This document shows positions 43,448 through 51,372 of a stretch of 64,000 nt of DNA, piece by piece. The stretch spans positions 310,001 through 374,000 of the forward strand of contig NZ_FXEG02000005.1 in the NCBI RefSeq assembly GCF_900176255.2, read 5' to 3'. The notes under the pieces were generated by a model, which searched no databases, was not told the DNA's origin, and saw nothing but the letters and a program-made list of their open reading frames with translations. Numbering within the stretch: position 1 is the first letter of the stretch; every line of letters starts with the position of its first letter. Origin of the DNA: Mycobacterium ahvazicum. GTDB lineage: Bacteria > Actinomycetota > Actinomycetes > Mycobacteriales > Mycobacteriaceae. A program made the translations under genes and the position numbers.

Positions 43448-44200
43448 TCAGGATGGCCGTAATAAGTAGGTATCCATGATCCAGCCGTGCCGTTCGCGGG
43501 CCTGCGAACGCAGCGCCACGATGCGCGACCCCACCTCGCCGACGGTGCCCGCGACCAGCACCTCGTCGTCGGTACCCAGGTAGGCGCCCCACCAGATCCG
43601 GGTGTCGGCGGGGCAGGCCGCAAACGAGCAGTCCGCGTCGAGCATCACCACCGTCGAGCCCGTCATCCCGTGGGTGCGTAGCTGGCGGCCGGTGGTGATC
43701 AGCACGGGTTCGCCGACGTCGTTGAGCGGGATGCGGTGCCGGGCGGTCAGCGCCTGGACGGCGGTGATGCCCGGGATGACGTCGAAGGTGAAGTCGATCT
43801 CGGCCACGACCGCGTCCAGAATCCGCAGCGTGCTGTCGTACAGCGACGGATCCCCCCAGGCCAGGAACGCCCCGACGCCGTCTGGGCCCAGCTCGGTGGC
43901 GATGGCCTGCGCCCAGATCCGGGTACGTGCCGCGTGCCAATCGGCGACCGCGTCCCGGTACTGGCCCTGCTCGTCGCCCGGGCTGGACCGCTTCGGATCG
44001 GGCAATTCCACGAAGCGATAGCCGGGTTCGCGGATGAACCGCGCGCAGATCTCCCGTCGCAGCGCGACCAGATCACTTTTCGCCTGGCCCTTGTCCGCCG
44101 CGAAGAACACCTGGGTGTCGTTGAGCGCCTCGATCGCCTGCATGGTCACGTAGTCGGGGTCGCCGGCGCCAATGCCGATCACGTGGATATGCCGACTCAC
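43448..44200 (-). CDS. cobF: precorrin-6A synthase (deacetylating) CobF
   Basis: CobF methylates precorrin-5 at C-1 with loss of acetate in aerobic cobalamin synthesis. The 250 residues form a tetrapyrrole methylase (VIGIGAGDPDYVTMQAIEAL; FLAWGDPSLYDST; VIPGITAVQAL) with CobF-type length. M. tuberculosis is reported to lack cobF while M. canettii and other mycobacteria keep it, so the window has the ancestral state. It is not next to other cob genes here. Confidence 0.92.
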   Translation of the reverse strand: MSRHIHVIGIGAGDPDYVTMQAIEALNDTQVFFAADKGQAKSDLVALRREICARFIREPGYRFVELPDPKRSSPGDEQGQYRDAVADWHAARTRIWAQAIATELGPDGVGAFLAWGDPSLYDSTLRILDAVVAEIDFTFDVIPGITAVQALTARHRIPLNDVGEPVLITTGRQLRTHGMTGSTVVMLDADCSFAACPADTRIWWGAYLGTDDEVLVAGTVGEVGSRIVALRSQARERHGWIMDTYLLRPS

Positions 44201-44273
44201 CCGCTACCTCCTCATGCCTCGTTCCCCGCCACATTGCCGAATCGCAACCTCGAACACCTAGTCGGGGTCGCAA

Positions 44274-44293
44274 GTACCCAGTACCATGGGTAC
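44274..44293. promoter_or_regulatory. inverted repeats upstream of the diiron oxygenase gene
   Basis: GTACCC (44274-44279) pairs with GGGTAC (44288-44293), and GTACC-atg-GGTAC (44281-44293) is a second nested dyad. This is a plausible operator, 33 bp before the ATG of the oxygenase operon. No regulator is adjacent. Confidence 0.45.
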
Positions 44294-44325
44294 CGTCTGA
44301 AGCACCCGATGAAGGGACGCCAGCG

Positions 44326-45282
44326 ATGACCCGCGCCGAGACGATGCAGGGCGAAGCGATGAGGAGGAGCGGCGCTGTGACCGCTGCGGTGAGGCCGGGC
44401 GGGCCGAGTCGTGAAGAGTTCTCGGAGCGGTTACTGAAAGGCTCCGTCAAGAAGTCCTACGAGCCGATCGTCGACATCGACTGGGATGCCCCGCTGGACC
44501 CGGACAAGTTCTATCTGCCGCCCCGGCTGGTCTCGCTGTACCACACGCCGATGTGGGACGAGATGAGCCGTGAGCAACAAATCGAGCTGTCCCGCCAGGA
44601 ACTGGTCAATACGCTGTCGGCCGGAATCTGGTTCGAGAACATGCTCAACCAGTCACTGCTGCGCACGATCCTGCACGAGGACCCGACAAGCCGGTCCACG
44701 CACTACAAGCTGACCGAGCTGGGCGACGAAACCCGGCACATGGTGATGTTCGGCAAAGCCATCGAGCGCATCGGCGCCAAGCCGGTACGCCCCCGGCGGC
44801 TGCACCGGATGATCATCAACACGCTGCCACTGTTTTTCCAGCGTGGCTCGATGCTGTGGATAGCCGCCCTGATCGGTGAAGAGATCTTCGATTCACTGCA
44901 ACGCCAGATGATGGACGATCCGGAATTGCAGCCAATCATTCAGCGGCTCATGCGTATTCACGTCACCGAAGAGGCCCGCCATATCCAGTTCGCCCGCGAC
45001 GGCGCCCGCAAGCGCGCACAGACCATGCCGCGATTCAACAAATTCTTCATGGCCAACATCAACGGGCTCGGCGGGGATTTCTTCCGTTTTCTGTTCAGCA
45101 ATCCGATCCCTTACGCGCGGACCGGGCTGGATCCCGCACGGGCGCGGGCCATCGCGCGCAGCAGCCCGCACCGCAACGACGTCCAGGCAGCCGGATTCGC
45201 CCCGCTCGCAGCGTTTTTGACCGAGATCGGCCTGCTGGGCCCGATCGCGCGTCGCGCTTGGAAGCGCACCGGCTTTCTGTGA
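44326..45282 (+). CDS. AurF-type diiron oxygenase family protein
   Basis: The 318-residue helical protein has ferritin-like diiron ligand motifs of the AurF/DUF3066 oxygenases: E-N-M near WFENMLNQ, E-L-G-D-E-T-R-H (about residues 130-140), EEIFDSLQ and EEARHIQF. It probably oxidises an amine or fatty-chain substrate. ATG 44326 has AAGGGA at 44312-44317; GTG 44377 is an alternative with a perfect GAGGAGGAG 7 bases upstream. The first 17 residues are encoded by a sequence resembling a mycobacterial intergenic repeat. It overlaps the following monooxygenase gene by 4 bases. Confidence 0.83.
   Translation: MTRAETMQGEAMRRSGAVTAAVRPGGPSREEFSERLLKGSVKKSYEPIVDIDWDAPLDPDKFYLPPRLVSLYHTPMWDEMSREQQIELSRQELVNTLSAGIWFENMLNQSLLRTILHEDPTSRSTHYKLTELGDETRHMVMFGKAIERIGAKPVRPRRLHRMIINTLPLFFQRGSMLWIAALIGEEIFDSLQRQMMDDPELQPIIQRLMRIHVTEEARHIQFARDGARKRAQTMPRFNKFFMANINGLGGDFFRFLFSNPIPYARTGLDPARARAIARSSPHRNDVQAAGFAPLAAFLTEIGLLGPIARRAWKRTGFL
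44339..44376 (+). repeat. intergenic-repeat-like element at a gene start
   Basis: The stretch contains GACGATGCAGGGCGAAGCGA and GAGGAGGAGCGGCGC, a word pattern I recognise as frequent in mycobacterial intergenic DNA, and it shares its skeleton with the 58-bp repeat at 24193. Here it supplies codons 5-17 of the long reading frame and a strong ribosome site for the alternative start GTG 44377. Confidence 0.5.
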
Positions 45283-46496
45283 GCCCGACGCAGGTCATCG
45301 TTATCGGCGCGGGAGCGCCCAGCCACGGTGTCGCGACCGAACTGCTCGCGGTGGGCCTCACCGACGTCGTCGTCCTCGATGAATCCCCGGTGGTCAGCTC
45401 GCGATTCGACGACGGCACCCACGCCTGGGAGTTGCGCACCGCCGCGGGCGAGACGCTGCACGCCCGGGCGGTCGTCGCGGTCGATCGATCGATGTTCGTC
45501 GCATGGACGCCAGAGCTGGCCGGGCGCAATGACTTTCGCGGTATCTCGTTTCACGCGGCGCAGTGGGACGCCGATTTCGATCCGACCGGCAAGCACATCG
45601 CGGTCGTCGGCACCGACTCCACCGCCGGCCACCACCTGCCGCGGCTGACCGCGGCGGCGGCCTCGGTCACCGTCTTCGCGCACCCGCCGCGCCGGATCGT
45701 CGCCGAAATGCCCTTGCCGCCAACCCGTGTCAGGCGGTGGCTGCGCCGCAAAGCCCTGGCATCCTTGGGCCGCAGCCAATCTCGACCCACACGCGTGGCG
45801 TCGCCCATCGCCGCGATCACCGCGTCGGGCATTCGCACCAGCGATGGTGTCGACCACCGCGCCGACGCGATCATCTACGGCACCGGGTTCACCATCAGCG
45901 ATCAGGCGCCCGCGCTGATCGGTAGCGGCGGATTATCGCTCGAGCACAACTGGGCCGACGGCACCGAGCCCTTTCTGGGCGTAGCGATACACGGTTTCCC
46001 TAACTACTTCACGATCACCGGGCCCGATGTCGTCGCGCAAACGCGCTATGTCGTCGAGTGCCTCGCGTTGTGCAAACGCAGCGAGAGCCCCCGTATCGAG
46101 GTATTGCGCAGTAGTCAGCAAGTCTTCAACGAACGCGCACATTTCCAGCCCACCCCGCCATTTCGGGTGACCTCCGCGTTCGATTTGTCATCCGGTGCGG
46201 CCGACGATGCGATATACGACGGCGGCGCGACGCTGACCATCGCCGGCACGTCCCTTCCGGTACGGGTGCGGCTGGCCGGGCGCCTCGATCCGATCGACGG
46301 CCGTTACCACTGGCAGGGAACGCTCTTCGGCTCCCCGGCCCAGCCCCTGCCGGACGAAGCGTTCAAGCAGATCCGTACGGCGACGCTGACGGTCGGCGAA
46401 CGCAGCGCGGCGGCCCGCATCGTCGAACAGACACCGTGGGGCACCCACGCGGTGGCCGGTGTGGGTACTCCCCCCTTTGCAATGACGAATTCCTGA
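45279..46496 (+). CDS. flavin monooxygenase with C-terminal DUF4873 (Rv0943c-like)
   Basis: The 405-residue product has an N-terminal FAD Rossmann motif (VIVIGAGAPSHGVATELL), the Baeyer-Villiger fingerprint FxGxxxHxxxWD (FRGISFHAAQWD), a NADPH-type second Rossmann motif (IAVVGTDSTAGH), the ATG-like YGTGFT, and a C-terminal DUF4873 domain from about residue 280. It is compact: the stretch between the first FAD strand and the fingerprint is much shorter than in typical enzymes of about 500 residues. GTG 45279 overlaps the diiron gene stop, so the two oxygenases form one unit. Confidence 0.86.
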   Translation: MSPTQVIVIGAGAPSHGVATELLAVGLTDVVVLDESPVVSSRFDDGTHAWELRTAAGETLHARAVVAVDRSMFVAWTPELAGRNDFRGISFHAAQWDADFDPTGKHIAVVGTDSTAGHHLPRLTAAAASVTVFAHPPRRIVAEMPLPPTRVRRWLRRKALASLGRSQSRPTRVASPIAAITASGIRTSDGVDHRADAIIYGTGFTISDQAPALIGSGGLSLEHNWADGTEPFLGVAIHGFPNYFTITGPDVVAQTRYVVECLALCKRSESPRIEVLRSSQQVFNERAHFQPTPPFRVTSAFDLSSGAADDAIYDGGATLTIAGTSLPVRVRLAGRLDPIDGRYHWQGTLFGSPAQPLPDEAFKQIRTATLTVGERSAAARIVEQTPWGTHAVAGVGTPPFAMTNS

Positions 46497-46762
46497 CGGC
46501 TCCGATTCTCTCGTCTGGTGGCATCGATGCCACTGAACTAACGTGAGAAGTCTCTGCCGCCGGGGGGCGGTTCCTGATTCGGTTTGCCGGATGGGAATTC
46601 AAGGGAGCAGGAGATGGAATGCCGGATCGATACGTTCGGTTACTTTCCGACCGCGCTAGGATTCGTGTGCCCTAACCGCAATTAGGACACGCGCCCACAA
46701 ACCGCTGCATCACGGAGCGCGATAAGCAGGGATAATGTCCTAGACGGAAAGGAGTGCCTCTC
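46497..46762. other. intergenic region before the STAS/kinase gene
   Basis: This 266-bp gap has no credible gene. TAATGT at 46733-46738 could be a -10 box 24 bp before the start codon; GGTTT- and GGTTAC-type words upstream are vaguely SigF-like but lack a matching -10. AAAGGAG at 46748-46754 is the ribosome site of the next gene. Confidence 0.35.
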
Positions 46763-47527
46763 GTGAGTGCGGTAGCTGAGTCGCCGAGCTCGCTGGCCGT
46801 TGCGACTCGGACGGAAGACTCGATCGCCGTCCTGACCGTCGGCGGCGTGCTTGACGCCAGCAACTTCGGGGCGCTGCGCGAGAGCATCTCAAAGGCAACG
46901 CTGGACGAGCCGACGGCCGTCATCGTCAACATCAGCGAACTCAAGGTGCCCGCGGAGTCGGCATGGTCGGCCTTCATCAGTGCCCACTTGCAGCTGGGCA
47001 CTCAGACAAGGGTTCCGATTGTGCTGGTCAGCGCGCAGCGCACGACCCGCGATGCGCTCACCCGCAGCGAGGTTGCGCGCTTCATGCCGGTCTACTCGAC
47101 GGAAAAGGCGGCTATCAAAGCGCTCGGCAAGCTCACCCGTCAGACCATCCAGCGGGCCGATTCCGTGTTGCCCGCGAACCTGACCAGTCTGCGCGAATCA
47201 CGCCGGCTGGTCCGCGAGTGGCTGACCGAATGGAAGCAATCCGGGCTGATCCCAGTCGCGCTGGTCGTCGTCAACGTGTTCGTGGAAAACGTGCTCGAAC
47301 ACACCGGCAGCGTTCCGAAGATGCGGATCGAGACCGACGGCGAAACCGCGACGATCGCGGTATCCGACGAGAGCACTTCGGCGGCCGTGCGGCTGCCGTC
47401 GCCGGACAAAGGCATCGATGTGTCGGGGCTGGCGATCGTCGACGCGCTGTCGCGCGCCTGGGGCAGCACGCCGACGGCGTCGGGCAAGACGGTCTGGGCC
47501 GTTATCGGCCCCGAGAATCAGCTGTAG
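46763..47527 (+). CDS. STAS domain fused to RsbW-like ATPase domain (Rv0941c-like)
   Basis: The 254-residue protein has an N-terminal STAS (anti-sigma-factor antagonist) domain (about 1-110) and a C-terminal HATPase_c/RsbW-like domain with an N-box-like VNVFVENVLEHT and the terminal GLAIVDALSRAWG ... GKTVWAVI. The usual phosphoserine motif DSSG of antagonists is replaced by PAESAWS. It may combine antagonist and kinase roles in sigma-factor partner switching. GTG 46763 is chosen because AAAGGAG lies 8 bases upstream. Confidence 0.82.
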   Translation: MSAVAESPSSLAVATRTEDSIAVLTVGGVLDASNFGALRESISKATLDEPTAVIVNISELKVPAESAWSAFISAHLQLGTQTRVPIVLVSAQRTTRDALTRSEVARFMPVYSTEKAAIKALGKLTRQTIQRADSVLPANLTSLRESRRLVREWLTEWKQSGLIPVALVVVNVFVENVLEHTGSVPKMRIETDGETATIAVSDESTSAAVRLPSPDKGIDVSGLAIVDALSRAWGSTPTASGKTVWAVIGPENQL

Positions 47528-47574
47528 CCGGGTCGCTCCATCCCGTTGTGTAGGACCCCGCCCGCAAGCCAAAC

Positions 47575-47588
47575 TAGAACACGTTCTA
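47575..47588. promoter_or_regulatory. KstR operator (second copy)
   Basis: TAGAACACGTTCTA is identical to the site at 26929 and extends to CTAGAACACGTTCTAG. It matches the KstR consensus TNNAACNNGTTNNA and lies 37 bp before the GTG of the F420-dependent oxidoreductase. Confidence 0.88.
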
Positions 47589-47625
47589 GTGTCGTGTGAC
47601 GGCCCCCACAAGGAAGGCGGATGAC

Positions 47626-48492
47626 GTGCGGTTCACCTACGCAGAGGCGATGACCGACTACCGGTACTACATCCCGCTGGCCCAGGCCGCTGAGGCGGCC
47701 GGGTACCACGCGATGACGATCGCCGACAGCATCGCCTACCCCTTCGAGTCCGACTCGAAGTATCCGTATACGCCCGACGGCAATCGCGAATTTCTGGACG
47801 GCAAGGAGTTCATCGAAACCTTCGTGCTGACAGGGGCATTGGGCGCGGTGACGACGAAGCTGCACTTCAACTTCTTCGTCCTCAAGCTGCCCATCCGGCC
47901 GCCGGCGCTGGTGGCCAAGCAGATCGGATCGCTGGCCGCGCTGACCAACAACCGGGTCGGCTTCGGGGTGGGCACCAGCCCCTGGGTCGAGGACTACGAG
48001 CTGTTGGGTGTCCCGTTCGCCAAGCGCGGCAAGCGCATGGACGAGTGCATCGAGATCATCCAGGGCCTCACCTCAGGCGATTACTTCGAATTCCACGGCG
48101 AGTTCTACGACATCCCCAAGACGAAGATGACACCGGCTCCCACCGAGCCGATCCCGATCCTGATCGGCGGGCACGCCGACGCCGCGCTGAAACGCGCCGC
48201 GCGGCTGGACGGCTGGATGCACGGCGGCGGTGACCCGGAGGAACTGGACGCGCTGCTCGCCAAGCTCAAGCGGTACCGCGAGGAGGCGGGCAAGACGGGC
48301 CCGTTCCAGATTCACGTGATCTCGGCCGACGGTTTCACCGTGGACGGCGTCAAGCGACTGGAGGACAAGGGCGTCACCGACGCCATCGTCGGGTTCCGCA
48401 TCCCTTACATCATGGGAACCGACACCGAGCCGCTCGAAGACAAGATCCGCAACCTGGAGTGGTTCGCGGAGAACGTCATCGCGAAGGTCTGA
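47626..48492 (+). CDS. LLM-class F420-dependent oxidoreductase (Rv0940c-like)
   Basis: TIM-barrel luciferase-like oxidoreductase of 288 residues (MRFTYAEAMTDYRYYIPLAQ; QIGSLAALTNNRVGFGVGTS; ILIGGHADAALKRAARLDGW). GTG 47626 fits the known Rv0940c N-terminus and has AGGAAGG 8 bases upstream. The KstR operator places it in the cholesterol regulon together with the paralogue at 26952; Rv0940c is, as I recall, a reported KstR target. Substrate unknown. Confidence 0.92.
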   Translation: MRFTYAEAMTDYRYYIPLAQAAEAAGYHAMTIADSIAYPFESDSKYPYTPDGNREFLDGKEFIETFVLTGALGAVTTKLHFNFFVLKLPIRPPALVAKQIGSLAALTNNRVGFGVGTSPWVEDYELLGVPFAKRGKRMDECIEIIQGLTSGDYFEFHGEFYDIPKTKMTPAPTEPIPILIGGHADAALKRAARLDGWMHGGGDPEELDALLAKLKRYREEAGKTGPFQIHVISADGFTVDGVKRLEDKGVTDAIVGFRIPYIMGTDTEPLEDKIRNLEWFAENVIAKV

Positions 48493-48495
48493 CCG

Positions 48496-49305
48496 TCACA
48501 GCGGATCCCAGTGCGGAGCCCGCTTCTCCATGTGCGCCTTGGCGGCCTCGACCGGGTTGTTCGTGAAGCCGCTGAGGATCTGAGTGCGGTTCTCGATCTC
48601 GATGGCGTGCCGCAGACTGGGGGCGTCCAGCGCGGCGTTCAACCCAATCTTGGTCTGCCACACGCCATAAGCGTTATTCGCGGCGATCTCGCGGGCCTTG
48701 CGCAACGCCGCAGGCATCAGGTCGTCCGGCGCGACCACCTCGTGCACCAGCTTGATGCGGTAAGCCTCGTCGGCGTCGATGATCCGGCCGGTCAGCATCA
48801 GCTCGCGCGCCACGCCCGCACCGACGATTTTCGGCAGCAGGTAACTGGTGCCCATGTCCATCGAGGAGAAGCCGGCCTTGATGAACACCGACCCGAAGCG
48901 GGCCTGCTGCGACGCCACCCGGATGTCGCTGACCAACGTGAACGCCAGGCCGCCGCCGACCGCGACGCCGTTGACCGCCGCGATCACGGGGATGTTCAGT
49001 TCGTAGATCCGGGTGTAGAGGCCGGCCAGCCGCACCTGCGCGTCGTAGTTGACCTTGAACGCCGGAGTTTCCGGGCCGGCGGGCCTGGTCCAGGGCTGGC
49101 CGGTGCCGCTCAAATCGGCGCCGGCGCAGAATCCGCGTCCGGCACCGGTGATGATCGCGACCCGGTACTGACCGCTGTTGAGCACGTCCAAGGCGGCGTC
49201 TACGCCGTCGATCAACGACCCGTCAATCGCGTTGAGGCGCTGCGGGCGGTTCAGGGTGATACAGGCGATGTTGTCCTCGAGAGTTTCCAATTCCACGGCA
49301 GGCAT
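48496..49305 (-). CDS. enoyl-CoA hydratase/isomerase family protein
   Basis: Crotonase-fold protein of 269 residues with the oxyanion-hole motifs GRGFCAGADLSGTG and AAVNGVAVGGGLAFTLVSD and a catalytic-acid region (LLPKIVGAGVARELMLTG). It is convergent with the F420 oxidoreductase, with 3 bp between stops. It is separated from the upstream FAH/MBL gene by a long perfect inverted repeat. Substrate unknown; I recall no enoyl-CoA hydratase at this point in M. tuberculosis. Confidence 0.9.
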   Translation of the reverse strand: MPAVELETLEDNIACITLNRPQRLNAIDGSLIDGVDAALDVLNSGQYRVAIITGAGRGFCAGADLSGTGQPWTRPAGPETPAFKVNYDAQVRLAGLYTRIYELNIPVIAAVNGVAVGGGLAFTLVSDIRVASQQARFGSVFIKAGFSSMDMGTSYLLPKIVGAGVARELMLTGRIIDADEAYRIKLVHEVVAPDDLMPAALRKAREIAANNAYGVWQTKIGLNAALDAPSLRHAIEIENRTQILSGFTNNPVEAAKAHMEKRAPHWDPL

Positions 49306-49373
49306 AGCGAAACCGTATGCGACGCCGTTATCCGCCGAACAGGCACATCGGCTTCGTGACAGCCACGCGTTAG

Positions 49374-49438
49374 GCCGCGAGACTGTAACTACCGACGGCC
49401 GCTCCCGGGATACGCGTCGCCAGTTACAGTCTCGCGGC
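49374..49438. repeat. 17-bp perfect inverted repeat
   Basis: GCCGCGAGACTGTAACT (49374-49390) and AGTTACAGTCTCGCGGC (49422-49438) are exact reverse complements around a 31-nt loop; with one bulged G the stem extends three more pairs. The right arm reaches the first base of the FAH/MBL stop codon. As RNA it would form a very stable hairpin at the 3' end of the ligD operon, with no T-tract. Confidence 0.9.
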
Positions 49439-51372
49439 TAAGAGCGTTTGGCCAACCATTCGGCCTGCATCACCAGCAACGCCATCGTCTCCAATTGCGG
49501 TGTGTCCGGGTCGAGTTCGCGATAGCACTGGTAGACGTTGACTACCACTCGCTCGGCGTCCAGCCAGGTAGCGTACTCGCCGAGATCGATGGTGTCCGCG
49601 GCCTGGGCCCACGACAGACCCCTGTCATGTGCGGCCTTGGCCTGATCGGCAACGTGCACGAGATAGCCACGGACAGCACGGATCCCATCCGGGTCCGTCA
49701 CCGGACCGTGCCCGGGTACCACCGTCGCGGCGTCCAGCGCGATCATCGCATCGCAGGCCGCGATCCAGTTGTCGATCGGGCCCGCCCACACGATCGGGGT
49801 GCAGCCGATGAACAGCAGATCGCCACCGAACAGCACCCCGGCGTCGGGCACATGCACCACGGAGTCCGCCGCGGTGTGCGCCGGACCCAGATTCAGCAGC
49901 TCGATCCGCCGGCCGCCGACCTCGATGGACAGCTCACGCTCGAAGGTCTGGTCGGCGTTGCGCACCTGGATGCCACTGAAGTCGAAGGGCCCGAACCGGT
50001 CTCGCGTGTACGGCGTCGCCACGGGTCCGAGATTGGCGGTCTGCACCATGGCCAGCATGGCGGGTGCCATCCCGTGCTCGATCTCGTCGGCCGTGCCCTG
50101 CGCGGCGATGATCCGCACCGACGCGTCGAGCAGTTGGTTGCCGTGGGTGTGGTCGCCGTTGGAGTGGGTGATCAGCGCGTCGGTGATCGGCGCCCGCTCG
50201 GTGAGTGGGCCCATGGCCGTCAGCATTTCGCGGGTCAACGCCAGGTCGAAGAGGGTGTCGACCAATAGTGAAGCGCCGTCACCGCTGACCAGACCGGCGT
50301 TGCTCCAGCCGTAGCCCCCGTCCGGCAATGTCCACGCCCACACCCGATCACCGACCTCGTGCAGCCCGCGGGTGTAGGGCACCCGCGCCGGCGCCCGGTT
50401 GACCCGGTTCGGCGCGGGCGCGGCTGCCGGATTGGGCCGGGGAGCCAACGGGTGGGGCGGGATGCTGGCCCGAACGGTCTGGCGCGTCTCCCCCAAACCC
50501 TGCACCCGCAGCGCGACGACGTCACCGTCACGCAGCCAGCCCGGGAAGGATTCCAGATCGGCCAGGCTGAGATGCTCGACCAGCGTGCAGGTGGGCACCG
50601 TACCGGAGCCGATGACGTCACCGGGCATGAGCGCTACACCGCGTGAGACGTAGGAGATGACTTCGCCGAAGCTCCAATCCATTTGGGCCGTCGAGCCGGA
50701 GCCGATCACGTCGTCGTTGACCAGCGCGGTGACCTGCAGGTCGAGCTTGCCGCCTTGGCGATACCGCTCGAGCTCATCGGGTGTCACGAGGTAGGGGCCC
50801 AGCGTGACTCCGCTGTCTTTGCCCTTGCCCTGCCCGATCGCCAGTTGGCTCTCCAACTGCTGCAGGTCGCGCGCGGACCAGTCGTTGAAGATCGTGTAAC
50901 CGATGATGGCCCGCTCCGCCTCGTCGACGGTCAGGTCCTTACCGCCGGTCCCGATGACCACGGCAATCTCCAATTCGAAGTCCTGCCAGGCACTTCCGGG
51001 CGCCATCGGCGCATCGTCGTAAGGCCCCAGAACTGTTGCCGGACAAGCGAAATAGAAGGCCGGTATGCGATACCAGGTATCGCCGAGTTCACGCCCGGCA
51101 CCCAGGGCCGCCTGGCAATTGCGCATATGGTCCAGGAAGCACAGCGAGTCACGGATCGACGGCGGGTTCGGGATGGGCGCCAGCAATGTCACATCGTCGA
51201 GCCGCGCGGCGGCGCCGCACCGCAACGCCTCCTCGCCGGCCTGCCGCAGGCCGTCTTCCCCGCGACCGACCAGGTCCAGCAGGGTCACCCCCGGTGGAGC
51301 AGCATGGATCTCGTCGCCGGACAGCACACCGGCCCGCTGCCCGCCGGCATCGCGGTAGGTCAGCCATTTCAT
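49438..51372 (-). CDS. FAH-family/metallo-beta-lactamase-fold fusion (Rv0939-like)
   Basis: The 644-residue product fuses two enzymes. Residues about 1-310 are a fumarylacetoacetate hydrolase-type domain (DFELEIAVVIG; GYTIFNDWSARDLQ; GDVIGSGTVPTC) of the isomerase/decarboxylase kind. After a Pro/Ala linker, residues about 340-640 are a metallo-beta-lactamase fold with metal motif HSNGDHTHG, where the second His of HxHxDH is Asn, plus GPAHTAAD and VPGHGPV. Rv0939 is annotated as a bifunctional enzyme of the same length. Its ATG overlaps the ligD stop by 4 bases. Confidence 0.88.
   Translation of the reverse strand: MKWLTYRDAGGQRAGVLSGDEIHAAPPGVTLLDLVGRGEDGLRQAGEEALRCGAAARLDDVTLLAPIPNPPSIRDSLCFLDHMRNCQAALGAGRELGDTWYRIPAFYFACPATVLGPYDDAPMAPGSAWQDFELEIAVVIGTGGKDLTVDEAERAIIGYTIFNDWSARDLQQLESQLAIGQGKGKDSGVTLGPYLVTPDELERYRQGGKLDLQVTALVNDDVIGSGSTAQMDWSFGEVISYVSRGVALMPGDVIGSGTVPTCTLVEHLSLADLESFPGWLRDGDVVALRVQGLGETRQTVRASIPPHPLAPRPNPAAAPAPNRVNRAPARVPYTRGLHEVGDRVWAWTLPDGGYGWSNAGLVSGDGASLLVDTLFDLALTREMLTAMGPLTERAPITDALITHSNGDHTHGNQLLDASVRIIAAQGTADEIEHGMAPAMLAMVQTANLGPVATPYTRDRFGPFDFSGIQVRNADQTFERELSIEVGGRRIELLNLGPAHTAADSVVHVPDAGVLFGGDLLFIGCTPIVWAGPIDNWIAACDAMIALDAATVVPGHGPVTDPDGIRAVRGYLVHVADQAKAAHDRGLSWAQAADTIDLGEYATWLDAERVVVNVYQCYRELDPDTPQLETMALLVMQAEWLAKRS

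Noticed and set aside
46497..46762. SigF-type promoter before the STAS/kinase gene
   Set aside because: GGTTT-like -35 words exist but no GGGTA-type -10 at the right spacing.
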